In this document: positions 1 to 7,401 of the stretch, piece by piece
Layout: every line of letters starts with the position of its first letter
Position numbering within the stretch: position 1 is the stretch's first letter
Assembly (NCBI GenBank): GCA_003551805.1
Contig: PUNR01000076.1
Location: forward strand, 1-12,885
Source: Loktanella sp.
GTDB taxonomy: Bacteria; Pseudomonadota; Alphaproteobacteria; Rhodobacterales; Rhodobacteraceae
Length of the DNA stretch: 12,885 bases
Direction: 5' to 3'
Position numbers and translations under genes: made by a program
Notes under the pieces: model-generated
Seen by the model: only the letters and a program-made list of their open reading frames with translations
Databases searched by the model: none
Told to the model about the DNA's origin: nothing

Positions 1-383
1 ATGATGCGGGTGCGTCGCTGAACCCTGCGCTGGATATCGGGCAGGTCGAGGGGGCTTATGTGCAAGGCGCAGGCTGGCTGACCACCGAGGAACTGGTCTG
101 GGATGAAAAGGGGCGTCTGCGCACCCATGCGCCTGCGACCTACAAGATCCCCGCTTGTTCAGACCGGCCCGACGTATTCAACGTGGCGCTGTGGGACCAG
201 CCCAATCCGGCGCAGACGATCTATCGGTCCAAGGCCGTGGGTGAGCCGCCGTTCATGTTGGGGATTTCCGCGTTTCTGGCGCTGTCGGCGGCGGTCCAAG
301 CCTGCGGGCAGCACTACCCCGATTTACAGGCGCCTGCCACAGCGGAAGAAGTGCTGCGCGCCGTCCACAGGGCGCGCGGATGA
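1..383 (+). CDS. xdhB: Xanthine dehydrogenase molybdopterin-binding subunit, C-terminal fragment
   Basis: This is the 3' end of the large subunit of xanthine dehydrogenase, a cytoplasmic molybdenum enzyme that hydroxylates hypoxanthine to xanthine and xanthine to urate. The gene enters from the left edge; the first complete codon is at position 3 and the stop is TGA at 381-383, leaving about 126 residues. The visible part matches the end of the molybdenum-cofactor domain: a stretch reading LNPALDIGQVEGAYVQG, then TTEELVWD, then SKAVGEPPFMLG. In this family the glutamate of the VGEPP motif (codon 243-245) is the active-site base, and it is present here. The stop overlaps the xdhC start (ATGA), so the two genes are probably translationally coupled. 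XdhA, the FAD/iron-sulfur subunit, should lie just outside the window. Identification is firm; truncation is only the window edge. Confidence 0.95.
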   Translation, partial: DAGASLNPALDIGQVEGAYVQGAGWLTTEELVWDEKGRLRTHAPATYKIPACSDRPDVFNVALWDQPNPAQTIYRSKAVGEPPFMLGISAFLALSAAVQACGQHYPDLQAPATAEEVLRAVHRARG

Positions 384-1117
384 CGGGAATCCGCATCACT
401 GTCGCAGGCACGGCGGGATCGGCCCCGCGCGAGGCGGGGGCGCAGATGATGGTCTGGCCGGATCGCACCGAAGGGACGATTGGCGGTGGCGCGCTCGAAT
501 GGGATGCCATGGCTGAAGCGCGTCGGATGCTGGCCGAAGGCCGGACGCAACTTCGCGCGACGATCCCGCTGGGGCCTGCCTTGGGGCAATGCTGCGGCGG
601 GTCGGTCACGCTGGTCTGGGAGGTGGCGGAAGCGCTGGACGAACAGCCGCGCCGTCCGTTGTGGATTTACGGGGCGGGGCATGTGGGTCGCGCCATCGTG
701 CATGTGATGCAGCCTTTGCCCGATTTCGCGATCACCTGGATCGATGTGGCAGTTGACCGTTTTCCGCAAACGGATGTGACCACGCTGGTCGCGGTCGATC
801 CCGCGCAGGTCGTGCGGCATGCGCCGGATGATGCTGCACATCTGATCCTGACCTACAGCCATGCGCTTGATCTTGCGTTGTGCCATGCGATCCTGTCGCG
901 ACCTTTTGCAAGCGCGGGGCTGATCGGATCGGCCACGAAATGGGCGCGGTTCCGCAAGCGGCTGGCAGAATTGGGTCATCCACCTGCACAAATCGCGCGC
1001 ATAGCCTGTCCTATTGGTGACACATCGCTGGGCAAACATCCCGCAGCCCTTGCGCTCGGCGTCGCAACCGCCATGATCGCGCGGCAAACCAGCCAGAGCA
1101 AGGAAAGCCGCGCATGA
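380..1117 (+). CDS. xdhC: Xanthine dehydrogenase accessory protein XdhC
   Basis: XdhC-family proteins bind the molybdenum cofactor, support its sulfuration and hand it to the XdhB subunit; they are not part of the mature enzyme. The 245-residue protein shows the N-terminal XdhC/CoxI domain (GSAPREAGA at 13-21, GTIGGGALE at 32-40, and the cysteine motif GQCCGG at 69-74). A Rossmann-like C-terminal domain follows (GAGHVGRAI at 98-106), ending with PIGDTSLGKHPA at about 211-222. Many homologues carry roughly 20 to 50 more residues; here the protein starts almost directly at the first conserved motif. I kept ATG 380 because it overlaps the xdhB stop as ATGA and has AGGG at 369-372. The gene end overlaps the next start in the same way (ATG 1114, TGA 1115-1117), tying cofactor maturation to the transporter genes. 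Family assignment is strong. Confidence 0.93.
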   Translation: MTGIRITVAGTAGSAPREAGAQMMVWPDRTEGTIGGGALEWDAMAEARRMLAEGRTQLRATIPLGPALGQCCGGSVTLVWEVAEALDEQPRRPLWIYGAGHVGRAIVHVMQPLPDFAITWIDVAVDRFPQTDVTTLVAVDPAQVVRHAPDDAAHLILTYSHALDLALCHAILSRPFASAGLIGSATKWARFRKRLAELGHPPAQIARIACPIGDTSLGKHPAALALGVATAMIARQTSQSKESRA

Positions 1118-2637
1118 ATACCCCGTTGTTGCGCCTTGAGGGTTTGACCAAAGCCTATCCCGGTGTTGTCGCCAACAAGGATGTGTCGTTCGACATCCAG
1201 CCCGGCGAAATCCACGCGCTTTTGGGGGAAAACGGGGCGGGCAAATCGACATTGGTCAAGACGATTTACGGCCTGGTCAAACCCGATGCAGGGCAAATGT
1301 ATCTGCAAGGCGCAAGCTTTGAACCGGCAGAGCCGCGCGCGGCGCGCGCCGCAGGTGTGGCGATGGTATTCCAGCATTTTTCCTTGTTCGACGCGATGAA
1401 TGTCGCTGAAAACATCGCGCTTGGCATGGAAAACCCGCCACCCCAGCGCGAAATCGCGGCGCGTGTGCGGTTGGTGTCGGATCAATATGGCCTGCCGTTG
1501 GACCCGACACGGATTGTAGGAGAGCTGTCGGCAGGTGAACGCCAGCGGGTCGAGATTATCCGTTGTCTGCTTCAAGACCCCAAGTTGTTGATTATGGACG
1601 AGCCCACATCGGTGCTGACCCCGCAGGAGGTGGCGATCCTGTTTGAAACGCTGCGCCGCCTGCGTGATGCGGGCACGGCGATCCTTTATATTTCGCATAA
1701 GCTGGAAGAAATCCGCGCGCTTTGTGATGCCGCCACGGTGCTACGACTGGGACAGGTTGTGGGCACTTGCGATCCACGCGCAACATCCGCACGCGAGATG
1801 GCAGAGCTGATGGTGGGCAGCAGTTTGCATGTGCCGCTTAAGGCAGCCCGCGCGCAGGGCGAGGTGATTATGACCTTGCAAGGGCTTAGCGCAAAAGCCC
1901 CGCACCGTTTTGGCACAGCTTTGCGCGATATCGACCTGACCGTGCGCAGGGGCGAAATACTGGGTATCGGTGGTGTGGCTGGCAACGGACAGGATGAACT
2001 TGTCGCGGCGCTTTCAGGTGAAATCCGCACGCGGCGCAACACGCTGATGATGCAGGGCGAAAGCATCGGGCATCTGGGACCGAATGCGCGCCGCCGTATG
2101 GGCCTGTTGGCAGCGCCCGAAGAACGCATGGGCCATGCTGCTGCCCCTGACATGACGCTGACGGAAAACGCATTGCTGACCGCTGTGGCGCGGCAGGACC
2201 TGACCAGGCGCGGCTTTGTGCGCTGGGGCAAGGCCCGGGACTACGCCAGCGCGGTGATCAAGGCGTTTGACGTGCGCACACCGGGGCCTGCCAATACAGC
2301 GCGGTCGCTGTCGGGCGGCAATTTGCAGAAATTCGTGATCGGGCGCGAGATTATGCAGAACCCCGTGGTCTTCGTGGTCAACCAGCCGACTTGGGGGGTT
2401 GATGCATCGGCGGCGGCCGCGATCAGGCAGGCGCTGCTTGATCTGGCAGACAAGGGCGCTGCGGTGATCTGCATCTCTCAGGATCTGGACGAGCTGATGG
2501 AGATATCGGACAGGTTTGCCGCGTTGAACGGCGGGCGTTTGTCTGCGCCGCGTCCGGCGCAAGGGCTGAGCGTGGAACAGATCGGACTGATGTTGGGCGG
2601 TGCCCATGATATGGAGGTGGCGCATGTGGATGCCTGA
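1114..2637 (+). CDS. ABC importer ATPase, double-domain, nucleoside/purine (BMP) type
   Basis: This 507-residue cytoplasmic protein has two fused ATP-binding domains and powers an importer of the YufO/NupO and RbsA class. The first domain is intact: Walker A GENGAGKST at 38-46, signature LSAGE at 138-142, Walker B ending MDEPT at 161-165, H-loop His195. The second domain keeps the signature LSGGN (399-403) but lacks the Walker A lysine (VAGNGQDEL at 288-296). It also has NQPT in place of DEPT (423-426) and Gln456 in place of the H-loop histidine, so only one site is likely to hydrolyse ATP. This asymmetry is typical of the class and is not a sign of decay. The start codon overlaps the xdhC stop. 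The following genes supply two permeases and a BMP binding protein, and the linkage to xdhBC suggests purine bases or nucleosides as substrate. The substrate is inferred from context. Confidence 0.93.
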   Translation: MNTPLLRLEGLTKAYPGVVANKDVSFDIQPGEIHALLGENGAGKSTLVKTIYGLVKPDAGQMYLQGASFEPAEPRAARAAGVAMVFQHFSLFDAMNVAENIALGMENPPPQREIAARVRLVSDQYGLPLDPTRIVGELSAGERQRVEIIRCLLQDPKLLIMDEPTSVLTPQEVAILFETLRRLRDAGTAILYISHKLEEIRALCDAATVLRLGQVVGTCDPRATSAREMAELMVGSSLHVPLKAARAQGEVIMTLQGLSAKAPHRFGTALRDIDLTVRRGEILGIGGVAGNGQDELVAALSGEIRTRRNTLMMQGESIGHLGPNARRRMGLLAAPEERMGHAAAPDMTLTENALLTAVARQDLTRRGFVRWGKARDYASAVIKAFDVRTPGPANTARSLSGGNLQKFVIGREIMQNPVVFVVNQPTWGVDASAAAAIRQALLDLADKGAAVICISQDLDELMEISDRFAALNGGRLSAPRPAQGLSVEQIGLMLGGAHDMEVAHVDA

Positions 2638-2643
2638 CTTTTA

Positions 2644-2681
2644 TGCCTCCGGCGGGGATATTTATACTCTGACGATGAAGG
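2644..2681 (+). repeat. Candidate Rhodobacterales intergenic repeat-like element inside the operon
   Basis: The only sizeable gap between the first six genes (2638-2688) begins with the near-palindromic GC block CCTCCGGCGGGG, followed by an AT block (ATATTTATA) and then GATGAAGG, which serves as the ribosome binding site of the next gene. From memory, a block of the form CCTCCGGCGGG + A/T-rich + GATGAAG recurs in intergenic regions of Rhodobacterales genomes. There is only one copy in this window, so repetition cannot be shown here. It could act in RNA processing or simply be a mobile-like relic. Confidence 0.35.
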
Positions 2682-2688
2682 TACCTGC

Positions 2689-3768
2689 ATGATCCGGCTA
2701 GAGAAGCGCACGGCGCCGTCACAATTCTGGACATATGCGGCGCCTTTGTTGGCGGTGATGTTGACGATGGCCTGTGGCGGGCTTTTGTTTGCAGCGCTTG
2801 GCAAGGACCCGTTCGTGACGATCCGCACGATTTTCTGGGACCCGCTGTTTTCGGAATTTGCGTGGTATTACAGGCCGCAGTTGCTGATCAAGGCGGCACC
2901 TTTGGTGTTGATCGCGATCGGGCTGTCTTTCGGGTTTCGCGCGGGTGTGTGGAATATCGGGGCAGAGGGCCAGTATATCTTGGGCGCGATTTGCGGGGCG
3001 GCTGTTGGTCTGGCGTTTTACCCCACTGAATCTGTCTTTATTCTGCCTTTGATGATTATGGCGGGTGCGCTGGGTGGCTGGGCATGGGCGATGATCCCCG
3101 GTGTGTTGCGCGTCAAGTTTGGCACCAACGAGATTTTGGTATCGCTGATGCTGGTTTATGTGGCGCAAAACCTGTTGGCGTCGATGGCACTGGGAGTTAT
3201 GCGCAACCCCGACGCGATGGGGTTTCCGGGAAGCCGGAATCTGGCGCGTTATCCATCTGCCACCAGCTGGATCAACGAAAGCGCGGGGCTGCACTGGGGT
3301 GTGGTCTTTGCATTTATCGCGGTGATTTTCGCCTATATCACGCTATCGCGTCATATCTTCGGGTTTCAGGTGCGCCTGTCGGGGCAAAGCCCGAGGGCCG
3401 CAAGGTTTGCCGGGGTGAACCCCGGCCTATTGGTGTTGATCTGTATGGGGATTTCAGGAGCGTTGGCGGGGTTGGCGGGCCTGTTTGAAGTAGCGGGTCC
3501 ATCTGGGTTAATCAGCATTGATTTCAACGCCGGTTACGGGTTCACAGCGATCATTGTGGCGTTTCTGGGCCGGTTGCATCCGGTCGGTATTCTGCTGGCC
3601 GCGGGGCTGATGGCGCTGACGTATATCGGCGGCGAGATCGCGCAATCGAACCTGCGCCTGCCAGCTGCCGCGATTCAGGTTCTGCAAGGGATGCTGCTGT
3701 TCTTTTTGCTGGCCGTCGATGTGCTGACGCATTACCGCGTCCGCATTGGCACGCGGAGGATTGCATAA
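2689..3768 (+). CDS. ABC importer permease 1 (BMP/nucleoside type)
   Basis: This is a 359-residue inner-membrane permease of the family that also contains the branched-chain amino-acid and ribose permeases. After a short charged N-terminus (MIRLEKR), one hydrophobic segment lies near residues 16-37, followed by a series of further membrane segments up to about residue 350. The characteristic cytoplasmic-loop region reads FRAGVWNIGAEGQYI, a hallmark of the first permease in YufP/NupP-type systems. It should pair with the next gene product to form the heterodimeric channel driven by the double ATPase. Start ATG 2689 has AAGG at 2678-2681 with 7-nt spacing. The stop (TAA 3766-3768) shares one base with the start of the second permease. 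The gene uses TTG and GGG codons freely. Family is secure; substrate (purine base or nucleoside) is inferred. Confidence 0.92.
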   Translation: MIRLEKRTAPSQFWTYAAPLLAVMLTMACGGLLFAALGKDPFVTIRTIFWDPLFSEFAWYYRPQLLIKAAPLVLIAIGLSFGFRAGVWNIGAEGQYILGAICGAAVGLAFYPTESVFILPLMIMAGALGGWAWAMIPGVLRVKFGTNEILVSLMLVYVAQNLLASMALGVMRNPDAMGFPGSRNLARYPSATSWINESAGLHWGVVFAFIAVIFAYITLSRHIFGFQVRLSGQSPRAARFAGVNPGLLVLICMGISGALAGLAGLFEVAGPSGLISIDFNAGYGFTAIIVAFLGRLHPVGILLAAGLMALTYIGGEIAQSNLRLPAAAIQVLQGMLLFFLLAVDVLTHYRVRIGTRRIA

Positions 3769-4682
3769 TGGATATGTCAGCAATCAACCCGGTTCTGCTG
3801 CTGGCATCCTTGATGGTGGCGGCAACACCGATCCTGCTGGCCGCAATCGGCGAGCTGGTGGTCGAACGCGCTGGTGTACTGAACCTTGGCGTCGAGGGGA
3901 TGATGATCACCGGCGCTGTCTGCGGGTTTATCGTGACGATCAATGCCGGATCACCCTTGCTTGGATTTGCGGGGGCGGCACTTGGCGGGGCGATGGTGGC
4001 GCTGGTGTTCGGTATTCTGACGCAGGTGTTGTTATCCAATCAGGTGGCAACCGGACTGGCGCTGACGCTGTTCGGGCTGGGCCTGGCGGCGTTGTTGGGC
4101 CAAAGCTATATCGGGATCAAAGCCCCGGTTATCGCAAAATGGCCGGTGCCGCTACTGAGCGATTTGCCATTGATCGGGCCGATCTTGTTTAACCACGATC
4201 CGGTTGTTTATCTGGGCATCCTGATCATTGCGGCGGTCTGGTATTTCCTGACCTACAGCCGCGCGGGGTTGGTTTTGCGTGCGGTGGGTGAAAACCACGA
4301 CGCGGCCCATGCGTTGGGTTATCATGTGGTGCGTGTCCGGCTGCTGGCAATCATGTTCGGCGGGGCCTGCGCGGGGCTGGGCGGGGCCTATCTGAGCCTT
4401 GTGCGCGTGCCACAATGGACCGAAGGGCTGACCGCAGGGGCAGGCTGGATCGCGCTGGCGATTGTCGTTTTTGCAAGCTGGCGGCCATGGCGGCTTTTGC
4501 TGGGTGCTTATTTGTTTGGCGGCGTGACCGTCTTACAGCTTAATCTACAAGCGGCAGGTTTTGCTTTGCCCGTCGCTTATCTTTCAATGGCGCCGTATCT
4601 GGCAACCATTCTGGTTCTGGTTATGATGCGATCCGGACGGGCACCGGGGTCACTTGCCCAATCGTTCCACGCCTCACGCTGA
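3768..4682 (+). CDS. ABC importer permease 2 (BMP/nucleoside type)
   Basis: This is the second inner-membrane permease, 304 residues, the YufQ/NupQ-like partner of the preceding gene. It is almost entirely hydrophobic. It contains the family signature ERAGVLNLGVEGMM, which corresponds to the equivalent loop of permease 1, and a later loop with TYSRAGLVLRAVGEN, which resembles the region that contacts the ATPase in related permeases. GGAGGA at 3755-3760 lies 7 nt before ATG 3768, and the one-base overlap with the previous stop (TAATG) indicates translational coupling and equal production of both permeases. The stop codon TGA 4680-4682 sits in a small perfect inverted repeat (4672-4684), just before the binding-protein gene. 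The 304-residue length is normal for the family. Confidence 0.92.
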   Translation: MDMSAINPVLLLASLMVAATPILLAAIGELVVERAGVLNLGVEGMMITGAVCGFIVTINAGSPLLGFAGAALGGAMVALVFGILTQVLLSNQVATGLALTLFGLGLAALLGQSYIGIKAPVIAKWPVPLLSDLPLIGPILFNHDPVVYLGILIIAAVWYFLTYSRAGLVLRAVGENHDAAHALGYHVVRVRLLAIMFGGACAGLGGAYLSLVRVPQWTEGLTAGAGWIALAIVVFASWRPWRLLLGAYLFGGVTVLQLNLQAAGFALPVAYLSMAPYLATILVLVMMRSGRAPGSLAQSFHASR

Positions 4683-4709
4683 GGATTATCGACCACCAAG
4701 GGGAAAATT

Positions 4710-5783
4710 ATGACACTAAAAACATTACTGGCAGGGACCGGCATCGCACTTGCCCTTGCAACTGGCGCTTTTGCGCAAGACCAGACCAAGGTCGGGTTCG
4801 TTTATGTAGGCCCCGTCGGCGACGGCGGCTGGACCTATGAGCACGATCAGGCCCGTCAGGCCGTCGAAGCCCATTTCGGTGACGCCGTCGAAACCGTCTT
4901 TGTCGAAAGCGTACCCGAAGGCCCCGATGCCGAACGCGTTATGACGCAGATGGCGCTGCAGGGTGCGGATCTGATTTTTACCACATCCTTTGGCTATATG
5001 GATGCGACGATCAACGTGGCCGAACGTTTCCCGGATGTGAAATTCGAACATGCCACTGGCTACAAGACCGCTGAAAACGTGTCCGCCTATAACGCGCGTT
5101 TCTATGAAGGTCGCGCCATTCAGGGCCATATCGCGGGCCAGATGACCGAAAGCAATATCATCGGCTATATCGGATCGTATCCGATCCCCGAGGTTATTCA
5201 GGGTATCAATTCCGCCTTCCTGCATGCGCGTGAAGTGAACCCCGATGTCGAATTCCGCATCATCTGGGCCTATACATGGTTCGATCCAGCGAAAGAGGCG
5301 GAAGCCGCTTCCGTGCTGATCGAACAGGGTGCCGACGTGATCCTGCAGCATACTGATTCGACCGCCCCACAGGCAGCAGCGCAGGCTGCGGGCAACGTGG
5401 TTACATTTGGTCAGGCGTCCGATATGGCCGAGTTCGGACCGTTCCCGCGGGTGTCGTCCATCATTGACGACTGGGCGCCTTACTACATCGAACGCACGCA
5501 GGCGGTGATTGATGGCACATGGGAAAGCAGCAACGTCTGGCATGGCATCCCTGAAGGTATGGTCGCCATCGGTGAAATCACCGATGCGGTGCCAGCCGAA
5601 GTCAAAGCCTCTGCCGAAGCGATGATCGAGGCGATCCGTGCGGGCGAATACCACCCGTTCACAGGACCGATCAATTATCAGGACGGTTCCGTCTGGCTGG
5701 AAGACGGTGAAGTCGCCGATGACGAAACCTTGCTGGGTATGAATTTCTACATCGAAGGTCTGACCGGCGAAATCCCGCAATAA
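4710..5783 (+). CDS. BMP-family periplasmic substrate-binding protein
   Basis: This 357-residue protein captures substrate in the periplasm and delivers it to the permease pair. It has a clear Sec signal peptide, residues 1-22 (MTLKTLL, a hydrophobic core, then GAFA before QDQ). There is no lipobox cysteine, so it should be soluble rather than lipid-anchored, unlike PnrA and the Borrelia Bmp lipoproteins. The mature part begins with the ligand-pocket motif VGPVGDGGWTYEHD and continues with FEHATGYKTAENV and YIGSYPIPEVIQGIN, typical of BMP-family (PF02608) proteins from proteobacteria. Family members bind purine nucleosides or bases; the xdhBC genes upstream fit this. AAGGGG (4698-4703) precedes ATG 4710. 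Codon choice shifts here towards GGC/GGT and CTG compared with the permeases, consistent with high expression. A strong hairpin follows at 5801. Confidence 0.92.
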   Translation: MTLKTLLAGTGIALALATGAFAQDQTKVGFVYVGPVGDGGWTYEHDQARQAVEAHFGDAVETVFVESVPEGPDAERVMTQMALQGADLIFTTSFGYMDATINVAERFPDVKFEHATGYKTAENVSAYNARFYEGRAIQGHIAGQMTESNIIGYIGSYPIPEVIQGINSAFLHAREVNPDVEFRIIWAYTWFDPAKEAEAASVLIEQGADVILQHTDSTAPQAAAQAAGNVVTFGQASDMAEFGPFPRVSSIIDDWAPYYIERTQAVIDGTWESSNVWHGIPEGMVAIGEITDAVPAEVKASAEAMIEAIRAGEYHPFTGPINYQDGSVWLEDGEVADDETLLGMNFYIEGLTGEIPQ

Positions 5784-5800
5784 GCGGTTTGTGTTAAATG

Positions 5801-5827
5801 AAAGGCCCCGTCATTGGCGGGGCCTTT
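5801..5827. terminator. Bidirectional intrinsic terminator between convergent genes
   Basis: A perfect 10-bp stem, AAAGGCCCCG (5801-5810) with CGGGGCCTTT (5818-5827), encloses a 7-nt loop. The stem ends in three T residues on each strand, so it can terminate the plus-strand importer operon (stop at 5783) and the minus-strand symporter gene (stop codon at 5834-5836). The U-tract is short on both sides. Confidence 0.85.
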
Positions 5828-5833
5828 CGTGTT

Positions 5834-7390
5834 TCAGGTCTGGTCTGCAGTCTTGACGATCTTGCCAGACTTCAGACGGCTCCGATAGCTGTGCAGCTCG
5901 CGCTTGACGATCGGCATCAGGAAATACAGCGCAATGATGTTCACAATCGCCATCGAAAACAGCATCGCATCCGAGAAGTCGATCACCGGATCCAGGCTCG
6001 CCGCGGCACCGATTACGATGAACACGCAGAAGATGAACTTGAAGATCAGCTCTTTCGTCTGCCCTTCGCCGAACAGATAGGTCCAGGCTTTCAACCCGTA
6101 GTAGGACCAACTGATCATCGTCGAAAAGGCGAACAGCACGACGGCGACCATCAACAGCACCGGAAACCACGAAAACGCTGTGGCATAGGCGGCTGAAGTC
6201 AGGGCCACACCGCCCACGTCACCTTCTGTCGTGATCCGGCCCAGTTCGGCGTTCCAGATGTAAAGGCCCGTTTGCGGATCTTGCGCCAGCACGCCGCTGA
6301 TCACGATCACCAAAGCGGTCATCGTGCAGATCACCACCGTGTCGATAAAAGGTTCCAGCAAAGCAACATAGCCTTCGCTGACAGGCTCCTTGGTGCGCAC
6401 CGCAGAGTGGGCGATAGCGGCAGAACCGATCCCCGCCTCGTTGGAAAAGGCCGCGCGCCGGAAACCCTGGATCAGCGCACCGGTGAACCCGCCCACAATA
6501 CCAAGCCCGGTAAAGGCCCCGACAAAGATTTGCCCGAACGCCCAGATGATCTGGTCGTAGTTCATGATCAGGATGACCACCGACACCAGCACATAGAAAA
6601 TCCCCATGAACGGGACGATCTTTTCAGTGACGCGTGCGATGGATTTCAAACCGCCCGCGATGACCGCAAAGGTCAGCACCGCGAGTACCAGCCCCGTAAT
6701 CCAGCCCGGATAGTCACCGACCACGTTAGATATTTGCGCATGGGCCTGATTGGCCTGAAACATGTTGCCGCCGCCCAAGGCCCCCAGAATGGTAAAGACC
6801 GAAAACAGCACCGCCATCGCCCCGCCCAAAGGCAGGCCAAGTTCCTTGAACCCTTTGACCATGTAATACATCGGCCCACCGGACACCGAACCATCGGGGT
6901 ATTCGTTGCGGTATTTCACGCCAAGCGTACATTCGGTAAACTTGGTCGCCATACCGAACAGGCCCGCGACAATCATCCAGAACGTGGCTCCTGCCCCGCC
7001 GATACTGACGGCAACAGCGACGCCCGCGATATTCCCCAAACCGACAGTGCCCGACAAGGCGGTGGCCAGCGCCTGAAGATGGCTGACCTCGCCTGCATCA
7101 TTGGGGTCTGAATAATCGCCTTTCACCAATCGGATCGAATGGATGAATCCGCTGAACTGTATCGCACCGAAATAGATGGTAAACACGACCGCGCCCACAA
7201 CCAGCCACAAGGCGATCCACGAAAAATCTGTCCCTGGTAAAGGTGCAAAGATGAACCCGACATACCAGCCGGTGTAATCGGCAAACAGCTGGTTCACCCT
7301 TTCGTTCACCGTGGCCAGCTCTTGTGCGGAGGCCAATCCGGGAAGAAGGCAGGCAAACAGCGTTGCCACGAAGTGATGCAATCTTAGCAT
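5834..7390 (-). CDS. Alanine/glycine:cation symporter family protein (AGCS, AlsT-like)
   Basis: This is a sodium (or proton)-coupled amino-acid importer of the AGCS family in the inner membrane. From the chosen start it has 518 residues. The N-terminus (MLRLHHFVATL, ending LASA before QE at residue 22) looks like a cleavable signal peptide, as seen in many marine members. Family motifs include SGTVGLGNIAG at 113-123, SGGPMYY at about 170-176 and FSNEAGIGSA at about 315-324; I estimate 10-11 membrane segments. ATG 7390 is preferred because AAAGGG lies 6 nt upstream. An ATG five codons earlier (7405) overlaps the stop of the stress-protein gene as ATGA but has no visible ribosome binding site. 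The gene follows the usp gene closely and probably shares its transcript. Alanine or glycine is the usual substrate, but specificity cannot be read from the sequence. Confidence 0.9.
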   Translation of the reverse strand: MLRLHHFVATLFACLLPGLASAQELATVNERVNQLFADYTGWYVGFIFAPLPGTDFSWIALWLVVGAVVFTIYFGAIQFSGFIHSIRLVKGDYSDPNDAGEVSHLQALATALSGTVGLGNIAGVAVAVSIGGAGATFWMIVAGLFGMATKFTECTLGVKYRNEYPDGSVSGGPMYYMVKGFKELGLPLGGAMAVLFSVFTILGALGGGNMFQANQAHAQISNVVGDYPGWITGLVLAVLTFAVIAGGLKSIARVTEKIVPFMGIFYVLVSVVILIMNYDQIIWAFGQIFVGAFTGLGIVGGFTGALIQGFRRAAFSNEAGIGSAAIAHSAVRTKEPVSEGYVALLEPFIDTVVICTMTALVIVISGVLAQDPQTGLYIWNAELGRITTEGDVGGVALTSAAYATAFSWFPVLLMVAVVLFAFSTMISWSYYGLKAWTYLFGEGQTKELIFKFIFCVFIVIGAAASLDPVIDFSDAMLFSMAIVNIIALYFLMPIVKRELHSYRSRLKSGKIVKTADQT

Positions 7391-7401
7391 TTTGGTCCCT
7401 T

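Noticed and set aside
314..1252. A 312-codon minus-strand open frame across xdhC
   Set aside because: Its translation is rich in Arg, His and Pro with no domain, as expected for the antisense of a GC-rich gene; it also crosses the xdhB, xdhC and ATPase gene boundaries.
1975..2500. Second ATPase domain of the importer as a decaying pseudogene region
   Set aside because: Loss of the Walker A lysine, the Walker B acid residues and the H-loop histidine is a standing feature of this double-ATPase class; the reading frame is intact.
4725..5780. A 351-codon open frame on the minus strand opposite the binding-protein gene
   Set aside because: It mirrors the codon pattern of the well-supported plus-strand gene (high GC third positions), has no recognisable domain and no ribosome binding site, so it is a shadow.
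5798..7111. Plus-strand open frames (132 and 279 codons) opposite the symporter gene
   Set aside because: They are low-complexity His/Arg/Asp-rich translations antisense to a clear membrane-protein gene; the first even begins inside the terminator.
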